Assembly (NCBI GenBank): GCA_946479905.1
Contig: CAMLIA010000242.1
Location: forward strand, 1-5,560
Direction: 5' to 3'
Origin: an uncultured Frankiales bacterium
GTDB lineage: Bacteria; Actinomycetota; Actinomycetes; Mycobacteriales; SCTD01
DNA length: 5,560 nt
Shown: one piece after another, positions 1-5,518 of the stretch
Layout: every line of letters begins with the position of its first letter
Position numbering within the stretch: position 1 is the first letter of the stretch
The notes under the pieces: generated by a model
Seen by the model: the letters and a program-made list of their open reading frames with translations, nothing else
Database searches by the model: none
What the model was told of the DNA's origin: nothing
Made by a program: the position numbers and the translations under genes

Positions 1-54
1 CCCGACCTCCCCGACCTCCCCGACCTCCCCGACCTCCCCGACCTCCCCGACCTC
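1..54. repeat. 9-bp tandem repeat, six copies, cut by window edge
   Basis: Six perfect head-to-tail copies of CCCGACCTC fill the first 54 bases, and the array may continue to the left. Nine bases is three codons, so it would read as PDL, PTS or RPP repeats on the plus strand, or EVG, GRS or GGR repeats on the minus strand. The PTS frame stops at 146-148. No frame carries a recognisable protein next to it, so it is either the low-complexity tail of a gene outside the window or an intergenic minisatellite. Perfect identity of all six copies points to recent slippage expansion. Confidence 0.9.
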
Positions 55-75
55 CACCAACCCAGCCACACCCCG

Positions 76-87
76 GTATCCCGATAC
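76..87. repeat. Short inverted repeat GTATC-CC-GATAC
   Basis: Two 5-base arms separated by CC form a 12-base near-palindrome in the gap between the tandem repeat and the small minus-strand gene. It is relatively A/T-rich for this region, which fits a protein-binding site, but the arms are short and no function can be assigned. Confidence 0.3.
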
Positions 88-154
88 GGCGCGCGGCCTG
101 GGGCTGTGTCGTGCGCATCCCTGGCGGCTGGCGGCGGGCACGGCGTGAGGACGG

Positions 155-370
155 TCAGGAGCCGTTCTGGAGGTGCACGAGGGCGCGGCAGATCTGGTCG
201 AGCGCGACGCCACGCAGGGGCGGGTAGCCGTGCACCACGAGGAGGTTGGAGAGGTCCTCGAGCAGTGCGAGGGTGAGCCTGTCGCTGTGCGGGTCGACGC
301 GCGGGGCCTCGTAGTGCCAGCCGTTCTCGTCGTACCACTCGCGCCCGTCCACCAGCCCACGATGCCCCAC
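155..370 (-). CDS. Short protein of unknown function, 5' end uncertain
   Basis: I do not recognise the family. The frame ending in TGA at 155-157 is clearly coding in its body: from the EWYDENGWHYEAPRVD stretch to the C-terminal LVHLQNGS nearly every third base is G or C, and the chain looks like a small folded helical protein (LTLALLEDLSNLLVVHGY, then a second helix ending DQICRALVHLQ). No membrane segment or signal peptide is seen. In-frame GTG starts at 370 (71 aa) and 352 (65 aa) both lack a good ribosome binding site. A strong site at 388-394 instead serves a GTG at 381 lying one frame off, and would give MRYRWGIVG followed by LVDGREW if one base were restored near 355-358. It is transcribed away from the relaxase, so it could be a divergently controlled accessory or regulatory gene of the element; that is inference. 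Confidence 0.65.
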   Translation of the reverse strand: MGHRGLVDGREWYDENGWHYEAPRVDPHSDRLTLALLEDLSNLLVVHGYPPLRGVALDQICRALVHLQNGS

Positions 371-387
371 CGGTAGCGCACGCGCGA

Positions 388-394
388 CCCCCTC
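388..394 (-). promoter_or_regulatory. Ribosome binding site for the small minus-strand gene
   Basis: On the minus strand this reads GAGGGGG, six bases before a GTG at 381-379. That GTG opens GTG CGC TAC CGG TGG GGC ATC GTG, all with G or C in third position, but in a different frame from the downstream coding body. It decides the probable true start of the small gene if a single-base frameshift near 355-358 is accepted. Confidence 0.45.
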
Positions 395-415
395 AGCGCA
401 CACCTGTGGACGACC

Positions 416-476
416 GTCCGGGACGTCCCGCACGGGTCCGCGGACGGCGTCCGGGACCGGATCCGGGACGTCCCGG
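416..476. promoter_or_regulatory. Paired palindromes, candidate operator
   Basis: The 14-mer TCCGGGACGTCCCG occurs at 417-430 and again at 462-475, 45 bases apart. Each contains a perfect palindrome: CGGGACGTCCCG at 419-430 and CCGGGACGTCCCGG at 463-476. Between them are a third TCCGGGAC half-copy (450-457) and two more perfect 10-base palindromes, GTCCGCGGAC (436-445) and CCGGATCCGG (457-466). The cluster lies 22 to 82 bases upstream of the ribosome binding site of the minus-strand small gene, where an operator would sit. Two dyads about four helical turns apart would suit cooperative binding by a dimeric repressor. No regulator gene is visible in the window. Confidence 0.5.
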
Positions 477-564
477 CCGCACAACGGGCGCATGCCATGT
501 CGTCGTCCGCTCACTCGCTACCGCCCGCCGTCGAGCCCGACCCTGGTGCCCGCGGCGAGGCAGT

Positions 565-608
565 CGTGCGCTTTCCGTGCGGAAGCCGTGCGCTTTTCGT
601 GCGCTCGC
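565..608. repeat. 11-bp phased array A: four CGTGCG units
   Basis: CGTGCG begins at 565, 576, 587 and 598, exactly 11 bases apart. The five-base tails are CTTTC, GAAGC, CTTTT and CTCGC, three of them pyrimidine-rich. It lies in the non-coding stretch upstream of the relaxase. Constant core, variable tail and helical-turn spacing are the marks of an array of protein-binding sites on one face of the DNA rather than of a codon repeat. Confidence 0.8.
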
Positions 609-651
609 GAGACCTCTGCGTACGCGGCCCCGCCGTACCAGACCGGTCGGC

Positions 652-714
652 TGGGGCATCCGGGGAGGTTTCTGGGGCACCTGGTGAGGTTCTTGGGGCG
701 CCCTGAGGTGACGG
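652..714. repeat. Degenerate 21-bp direct repeat, three units
   Basis: TGGGGC begins at 652, 673 and 694, exactly 21 bases apart. Units one and two agree at 16 of 21 positions, both carrying GAGGTT in the second half (AGGT at 666 and 687). The third keeps TGGGGC and TGAGGT, but the second half is two bases closer. Twenty-one bases is two helical turns. The set sits between the two CGTGCG arrays and may be part of the same protein-DNA assembly. Confidence 0.55.
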
Positions 715-748
715 TCGCTGGCATGTCGAACACCTCGCCCAGGACGGC

Positions 749-764
749 CCCGACAATCGTCGGG
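749..764. repeat. Hairpin CCCGAC-AATC-GTCGGG
   Basis: A perfect 6-base inverted repeat with a four-base loop lies 171 bases upstream of the relaxase start, between the repeat arrays. MobF relaxases often recognise a small hairpin beside their nick site, so this is a candidate part of an origin of transfer. It has no T-run and so does not look like an intrinsic terminator. No nick sequence is recognised. Confidence 0.35.
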
Positions 765-806
765 CAAGCCGCTCGCACAAGGCGACGTCGGACGTGCGCG
801 GGTCGT

Positions 807-850
807 CGTGCGTTATCCGTGCGCATCTCGTGCGAATTCCGTGCGCACGG
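807..850. repeat. 11-bp phased array B: four CGTGCG units
   Basis: CGTGCG begins at 807, 818, 829 and 840, again exactly 11 bases apart, with tails TTATC, CATCT, AATTC and CACGG. The last unit merges into a perfect 12-base palindrome, CCGTGCGCACGG (839-850). A further lone core lies at 793-798, out of the 11-base register. The array ends 84 bases before the relaxase start, so it could be an operator for the relaxase operon, part of the origin of transfer, or both. The A/T-rich tails stand out in this G+C-rich region. Confidence 0.8.
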
Positions 851-866
851 TCCGGACGCTGCCGCG

Positions 867-938
867 ATGACCGGCAGCCCGCAACCCGTCACGCCCATCA
901 ACGTCTACACCCCAGCTCGTGGCGGAGGTGCGCGGTGA
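867..938 (+). CDS. Possible 23-aa leader peptide overlapping the relaxase start
   Basis: ATG at 867 opens MTGSPQPVTPINVYTPARGGGAR, whose TGA (936-938) overlaps the relaxase GTG (935-937) as GTGA. The relaxase ribosome binding site GGAGG lies inside its last codons. This arrangement would couple translation of the relaxase to that of the peptide. Against it, the ATG has no clear ribosome binding site and the peptide matches nothing I know. A longer reading of the same frame back to 492 runs through the repeat arrays and is not credible as protein. Confidence 0.3.
   Translation: MTGSPQPVTPINVYTPARGGGAR
924..928 (+). promoter_or_regulatory. Ribosome binding site of the relaxase
   Basis: GGAGG ends six bases before the GTG at 935. 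It fixes the relaxase start there rather than at the in-frame GTG at 794, whose extra 47 residues are arginine-rich, unlike the family, and encoded by the CGTGCG array. Confidence 0.8.
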
Positions 939-3703
939 TCAGCGTGCACCCGATCGCGAGCGGCGCAGCCGGCGCGACCGCGGCCTACTACCTCACGCCG
1001 GAGTCTGGTTGCGAGCACGAGCTCGGGTTCCGCCTTCCGCCCGCGGACGCGGGCCTGGTCCTCACCGCCGACCTGACCCGTGAGCGGGACCGGGGGCTGG
1101 GTGTCGATCCCGACTACTACCTTGGCTCAGCCGCCCGACCTGCCGAAGCGGTTGGCCGCATCGTGGGGCACTGGCGCAGCGACCAGACAAGCGGGCCCGG
1201 CAGCGAGGGCGTCTTCCCGGCAGGGCCGCTGGACGAGAAGTCCCGGCTGGCGTTCCTCAACGCGCTGCAGGGCAGCGTCAACGGCGAGCAGGTCGCCAAG
1301 CCCGTCTACCGCTACGACAAGACCACCCCCGACGGCACCGACAGTCCTGAGCGCACCAGGCGAGATGTGCGGGTGGCGGCGTTCGACATCACGATTAGCG
1401 CACCCAAGTCCGTCAGCACCTTGATGGCGCTCGCGCCGCCGGAGGTCGCCGCGAAGGTCGTGGCCGCGCACACCGATGCCGTCGACGAAGCGATCGCCCT
1501 GTTGGAGGCGCTGTCAGCCCGGGCGGCGCGGGGGCATCACGGCGACGGGCAACGCGCCACCCGGATCGCGACCGGCGGGTTCCTCGCCGCCGGGTTCGAC
1601 CACACCACCAGCCGCACCCACGACCCGCAGCTGCACACCCACGTCGTCGTGATGAACCTCGTCCAAGGCGTCGATGGGAAGTGGAGCGCGCTGGACTCCC
1701 GCACCCTGCACCGGCAGGCGATCACCGCCTCCTACCTCTACCAGCACCTGCTCCGCGCCGAGTTGACGAAGGAGCTCGGGGTGGCATGGACGGAGGTCGA
1801 GAAGGGAACCGCCGAGATCGTCGGCATCCCGCTCAACGTGAGGAAGGCGTTCTCCACCCGACGCCGTCAGATCGAGGACGCCCTCAGCCGCGTCGAGCAG
1901 ACCGTACCGGGCGGGTTGCGGGGCAAGGCCAAAGTGCTGGCCGCGAAGGCCGCGTGCTTGGCGACCCGACCGGCCAAGACCCACGCCGACCCGGACACCC
2001 TGCGGGCACAGTGGCAGCAGCGCGCCGCCGCCCTCGGGCTTACCAGCGACGACGTCACGGCGCTGCTCGCCGAGCGGCACTCCCCGGCACCCCTCGACCG
2101 CGATTTCGTCGCCGCCCGGGTGCTCAGCGCCGACGGGGTGACCCGGGAGCGCGCGACCTTTGACCAGGGCACCGTCTTGCGTGAGCTGATCAGCGCCCTG
2201 CCACCCGGCACCGACCTCGACAGCAAGGAGTTGCTCGGCTGGGCCGCGAAGCTCGTCGCGTCGGAGGACGTCGTCCCGCTCCTGCAGGCCGACGTGCGCA
2301 CCTACACGACGGTCGACATGCTCCGGGCCGAGCAGCAGGTCCTCACCCTCGCCAGCCGCACCGGTGCTGCCCTTGGTCCGGGCTTGGCCGTTGTCGCGCC
2401 GAGGGTGTCCATCCCGACCGTCATGGCGAGTGGACTGCGACCTGACCAGCGAGACGTCGCGCACACGCTGCTCGCCAGCGGCCGACCTGTCGAGGTCGTC
2501 AGCGGGCCGGCCGGCTCGGGGAAGACCCGCGGCCTCGCCGCCGCCGTCAGCGTCTGGACGGGGCAGGGCGTCGAGGTCCGCGGCACGGCCGTTGCGGCGT
2601 TGACCGCCCAAGGCTTGCAGGACGCCACCGGCGCGCCGAGTGTCAGCCTCGCCCGACTCCTCATCGACCCCGACGAGCACCTACCTCCTCGCGGGGTGCT
2701 CCTCGTCGACGAGGCCGGGATGATCGGCACCCGCCCGCTGCTGAGGCTTCTGACGCTGGCCGAGCAGCGGGCGTGCAAGGTCGTGCTCGTCGGCGACCCC
2801 GCCCAGCTTCCCGAACTCGAAGCAGGCGGCGCGTTCCCCGCCCTCACCCAGCTCCCCACCGCGCTGCACCTCGACGGCCACGGCCGCCAAACAACTGCCT
2901 GGGAGCAGCACGCCCTGCACGCCCTCCGACAGGGCCGCCCCGCGGCCGCCCTCGACGCGTACGAGAAGAACGGGCGGCTGCACGTCGCCGACGACCGCGA
3001 GCAGCTCCTCGACCGGCTCGTCACCGACTACCTCACACACCGGCGCGGCCAGGCCGACCCGTGGCAGGTCGCAGTCCTCGCACCGCGGCGCCGGGAGGTC
3101 GCCGACCTCAACACCCTGATCCGCACCCAGCTCATCGGGGACGGAACCCTCGGTAAGCGGGCGCTGCGGATCACCACTGAGGACGGACCGCAGGACTACC
3201 GCAAAGGCGACCAGGTCCTCATCACCCGCAACCACCACGACCGGCAACTGCTCAACGGCACCCGCGGCACCGTCCGGACCGTCCGACGCGACGGCCTCGT
3301 CGTCCAGCTCACCGACGGCCGCAAGGTCGGTCTCGACAAGACGTGGATCGCCGGTGGGGACCTCGACTACGGCTACGCCATGACGCTGCACAAGGCACAA
3401 GGACGGACCGTCCACACCAGCCTCGTGCTCGCCGACCAGACGCTCAGCCAGGAAGGCGGCTATGTCGGGCTGTCCCGCGGCAGCCAGGCGAACCACCTCT
3501 ACCTCGACGCCAGCACCGAACACGCCCTGCGGGACTGCAACCAGACCCACCCAGCCCAACCGCCGGGGCAGTCCGCGTCGGACGGGCTCGGTCGGGTCCT
3601 GACGCGCAGCCAACGGCAAAGCCTTGCCCACGACCTGCTCGACCCGCCCGTCGAACGCCACCGGAGCCGCTACCCGGACCGCAGCGAAGGGCTCAGCCTG
3701 TGA
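935..3703 (+). CDS. MobF-family conjugative relaxase-helicase (TrwC/TraA type)
   Basis: A 922-residue cytoplasmic enzyme that nicks the transferred strand at the origin of transfer, stays covalently bound to its 5' end and unwinds the DNA. From GTG 935 the protein begins MISVHPIASGAAGATAAYYL; tandem Tyr18-Tyr19 fits the MobF nucleophiles. DITISAPKSVS at 151-161 is the conserved relaxase core. The three-histidine metal site is His223 (FDH), His234 and His236 (DPQLHTH), with the 11- and 13-residue spacing of the family. A RecD-like superfamily 1 helicase follows: Walker A GPAGSGKT (524-531), Walker B LLVDEAG (589-595), GDPAQLP (620-626), the GYAMTLHKAQGRT motif (813-825) and YVGLSRG (843-849). 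It ends about 70 residues after the last motif, shorter than TraI and many rhizobial TraA proteins but near TrwC in length. All key residues are present, so it should be active. Its stop overlaps the GTG of the next ORF. Confidence 0.95.
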   Translation: MISVHPIASGAAGATAAYYLTPESGCEHELGFRLPPADAGLVLTADLTRERDRGLGVDPDYYLGSAARPAEAVGRIVGHWRSDQTSGPGSEGVFPAGPLDEKSRLAFLNALQGSVNGEQVAKPVYRYDKTTPDGTDSPERTRRDVRVAAFDITISAPKSVSTLMALAPPEVAAKVVAAHTDAVDEAIALLEALSARAARGHHGDGQRATRIATGGFLAAGFDHTTSRTHDPQLHTHVVVMNLVQGVDGKWSALDSRTLHRQAITASYLYQHLLRAELTKELGVAWTEVEKGTAEIVGIPLNVRKAFSTRRRQIEDALSRVEQTVPGGLRGKAKVLAAKAACLATRPAKTHADPDTLRAQWQQRAAALGLTSDDVTALLAERHSPAPLDRDFVAARVLSADGVTRERATFDQGTVLRELISALPPGTDLDSKELLGWAAKLVASEDVVPLLQADVRTYTTVDMLRAEQQVLTLASRTGAALGPGLAVVAPRVSIPTVMASGLRPDQRDVAHTLLASGRPVEVVSGPAGSGKTRGLAAAVSVWTGQGVEVRGTAVAALTAQGLQDATGAPSVSLARLLIDPDEHLPPRGVLLVDEAGMIGTRPLLRLLTLAEQRACKVVLVGDPAQLPELEAGGAFPALTQLPTALHLDGHGRQTTAWEQHALHALRQGRPAAALDAYEKNGRLHVADDREQLLDRLVTDYLTHRRGQADPWQVAVLAPRRREVADLNTLIRTQLIGDGTLGKRALRITTEDGPQDYRKGDQVLITRNHHDRQLLNGTRGTVRTVRRDGLVVQLTDGRKVGLDKTWIAGGDLDYGYAMTLHKAQGRTVHTSLVLADQTLSQEGGYVGLSRGSQANHLYLDASTEHALRDCNQTHPAQPPGQSASDGLGRVLTRSQRQSLAHDLLDPPVERHRSRYPDRSEGLSL

Positions 3704-3987
3704 CCACCGAAAGCAGGGCTCGGCTCGCGAACGTCGGCGGCATCCGGCGCGATTCCGCAAGCGAACCGTTGCTGATGCCGGCGGTCCGGGATGACTCCGT
3801 GAGTCCAGCGAGCAGCCCTCACAATCACCGGCGGCAACGAGGTACAGAAGCTGATCGCGTTGGCGACCGAACAAGTCACGTCTCACGGACCGACGAGGCT
3901 GAGTGCTGGGCAAACTTTTGGAAGGTTGTGGCGCGCTGCGCCGCAGGGGCCGGCGAAGTCCAAGACGAAGCACGGCGCTCTGCCTAG
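3700..3987 (+). CDS. Short ORF coupled to the relaxase, probably a decayed gene
   Basis: GTG at 3700 overlaps the relaxase TGA (GTGA), with AAGGG about eight bases upstream, a good translational-coupling layout. The frame gives 95 residues beginning VTTESRARLANVGGIRRDSA. I do not recognise it. The first 33 or so codons mostly end in G or C, as in the relaxase, but from about 3810 this frame loses that bias while the next frame gains it (3815-3890, containing ALTITGGNEVQKLIAL and then ATEQVTSH). That pattern suggests a frameshift, so the original product may have joined the two parts. The last part, from about 3890, looks non-coding in either frame. The stop TAG overlaps the recombinase stop as CTAG. 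The family is unknown; downstream genes in such operons are often small DNA-binding proteins, but no helix-turn-helix is evident. Confidence 0.35.
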   Translation: MTTESRARLANVGGIRRDSASEPLLMPAVRDDSVSPASSPHNHRRQRGTEADRVGDRTSHVSRTDEAECWANFWKVVARCAAGAGEVQDEARRSA

Positions 3988-5498
3988 CCGGCCTCCGCGA
4001 GCCAACGCGGGACAACCGTGTACTTGCCCGGGAGGGTGTGATGCCCCTTCCGGACGACAACCTTGGCGATTACCTGAGTAAGCGCCTCGCGACGATCGTG
4101 CTCTGACATTCCAGACCACGCCGATTCCAGGCCCTGAAACACCTTCGACGACGGAATCGCTGCCAGTCGTCGCTCACCCTCGGCCGACAATCGTGCAGCG
4201 GTCGCCAACTCGAGTGCGCGCGCAATGTCGTCCCGCTGCTGCACATAGTCCTCGGGTTCGATCAGCTCATCGGTCAACGCATCAGCCAGCCGCCTGCGCT
4301 TGTCCTTCAAGCGTCGGATTTCAACGTCGTACTGCTCCACACGAGACAGCGCCCTGCGCGACTCAGCGATCCTCCGCATCTCAAGGGCGGCCAGTTCCTC
4401 ACCGCTTGCGTGCTCCCGAACCCAATCCCAGACAACGCCTTCGATGACCGATACGCGAGCGCTAGTGCCCAGGACGGGACAGGACTTGGTGTCCTGCTGC
4501 GCCGCGCACCTCCATGTCGTGACCGACGCCGTCTTGGCGGCCACCATCCGAGATCCGCATTCGCAGAACACGAGGCCCGACATGGAGTACTTGGCGTGTC
4601 GAAGCCGAGTGGGCAACTCCCGACTTCGAGCCCTCCTCGCCTTGTAAGCCTCCCAGACCTCAGGCGAGATCAAGGGCTGGTGGATGCCCGCAGTCCAGAT
4701 GTCGAAGTCGTAGCGATACCGATCCTTGCCGGTGTGACTCCTGCTCCTCAACCACCCAGCCGCAAAGCCAGAGTCCATGGATGCCAGCAAGCTGTTGGCC
4801 TTGATCAAGCCACCCCGGCTCGTTCGAATGCCGCGGGCATTGAGATCGATGAGGATGCTCCGCAGCGACTCACCCGACACCCAACGCTCGTACGCCTCTG
4901 CCAGAGCCGGTCCCGCGACCGGGTCCGGCACGAAGTCCTGCCCGATCTTCAGATAGCCGAAGCGGGGAGCGCCACCGTGCGGCCTCCCATGCGCGAGACG
5001 TCGAGACTGCACCTCCTTCCACGTCTCGCTCTTCTGCTTCGACTCGAAGTCCGCCAGCAGAAGAGACAGGTTGCGGCTCAGATGGCCGACCGCCGTGCTC
5101 GCGTCTATGTCCTCCGTTGCGGCGCGAACGATGCCCCCGGCCTCCTCAACCTGCCGAAGGTACGTGAGTGACAGCTCCAAGTTTCGGCCCCATCGGGACC
5201 ATTTCCACAACAGCACCGCTCCCCACGAACCGTTGCGGATGCCTTCGACAACACGGCCCACCGACCGATTGTCGAACTCCGTTCCGGTGAGATCCAGGTC
5301 CTCAATGACCTCGACGACGACGTAGCCTTCGCGATCCGCAAAGGACTTGATTGCCCGCAGTTGCAGATCCGGGCTGATCATGTCGTCCCGTTCCTTCGAG
5401 ACCCGCACGTACGCAACTGCCGGAGTCGCCGGCCCGCCAGACCTACGATGTGCCTTCGTCACCACGAATCGCCTCAACTCCGACGTTGTGGTTGACAT
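3984..5498 (-). CDS. Large serine recombinase (integrase/excisionase type)
   Basis: A 504-residue site-specific recombinase of the large serine family, expected to integrate and excise its element by double-strand cleavage through a serine-DNA link. The resolvase domain spans about 26-165: AYVRVS with Arg32 and catalytic Ser34, SPDLQLRAI, DLTGTEFDNRSVGRVVEGIRNG, then WKWSRWGRN carrying Arg102 and Arg105, and the long helix near LLADFESKQKSETWKEVQSRRLAHGRPHGGAPRFGY. The recombinase DNA-binding domain follows (about 175-290). A zinc-ribbon is marked by Cys312, Cys314, Cys331 and Cys340. A charged helical stretch at about 365-445 fits the coiled coil of the family, and the C-terminus is intact. 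ATG at 5498 lacks a clear ribosome binding site; GTG at 5465 (residue 12) has GAGG six bases upstream and may be the real start. The gene is convergent with the relaxase and has more A/T third positions, suggesting a separate origin. Confidence 0.93.
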   Translation of the reverse strand: MSTTTSELRRFVVTKAHRRSGGPATPAVAYVRVSKERDDMISPDLQLRAIKSFADREGYVVVEVIEDLDLTGTEFDNRSVGRVVEGIRNGSWGAVLLWKWSRWGRNLELSLTYLRQVEEAGGIVRAATEDIDASTAVGHLSRNLSLLLADFESKQKSETWKEVQSRRLAHGRPHGGAPRFGYLKIGQDFVPDPVAGPALAEAYERWVSGESLRSILIDLNARGIRTSRGGLIKANSLLASMDSGFAAGWLRSRSHTGKDRYRYDFDIWTAGIHQPLISPEVWEAYKARRARSRELPTRLRHAKYSMSGLVFCECGSRMVAAKTASVTTWRCAAQQDTKSCPVLGTSARVSVIEGVVWDWVREHASGEELAALEMRRIAESRRALSRVEQYDVEIRRLKDKRRRLADALTDELIEPEDYVQQRDDIARALELATAARLSAEGERRLAAIPSSKVFQGLESAWSGMSEHDRREALTQVIAKVVVRKGHHTLPGKYTVVPRWLAEAG

Positions 5499-5502
5499 TA
5501 TC
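5497..5502 (-). promoter_or_regulatory. Possible -10 element of the recombinase promoter
   Basis: GATAAT on the minus strand overlaps the ATG at 5498. If it is a -10 box, transcription would begin a few bases inside the longest reading frame, which favours the GTG at 5465 with its GAGG site as the working start. No good -35 hexamer is seen 16 to 18 bases upstream, so the call is weak. Confidence 0.3.
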
Positions 5503-5518
5503 CGACGACCGGCGACCG

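Noticed and set aside
1..381. Minus-strand frame from GTG 381 running open to the left edge into EVG repeats
   Set aside because: Beyond the first nine codons the translation is rich in Ser, Thr, Arg and Pro, and the other frame (ending at 155) is the one with coding character.
565..850. CRISPR array
   Set aside because: Units are only 11 bases with a 6-base core and no spacers of usual length; no cas gene is seen.
794..934. Upstream extension of the relaxase to GTG 794
   Set aside because: The added 47 residues are encoded by the CGTGCG array and do not resemble a MobF N-terminus, whereas GTG 935 has GGAGG at six bases and places the tandem tyrosines at 18-19.
406..938. Overlapping open frames on both strands through the repeat region (such as 492-938 plus, 518-901 minus)
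   Set aside because: The translations are arginine-, proline- and serine-rich, are built from the DNA repeats, have no ribosome binding sites, and no single frame dominates by codon bias.
3774..3805. Inverted repeats CGGCATC/GATGCCG (3738-3780) and GACTC-CGT-GAGTC (3793-3805)
   Set aside because: Short arms, a long loop in the first, and a position inside an ORF; no supporting context for a regulatory role.
3930..3942. GGCGC-GCT-GCGCC hairpin as a terminator between the convergent genes
   Set aside because: The stem is only five base pairs, there is no T-run on either side, and it lies inside the short plus-strand ORF.
1514..4060. Long minus-strand open frames (1514-2680 and 2681-4060)
   Set aside because: They lie antisense to the relaxase, whose motifs are complete. 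Long open frames opposite G/C-rich genes are a composition effect and these translations show no recognisable domain.
3862..5518. GGCGACCG at 3862-3869 and 5511-5518 as attachment-site direct repeats flanking the recombinase
   Set aside because: An 8-base match is expected by chance in sequence this rich in G and C, and the surrounding bases do not match.
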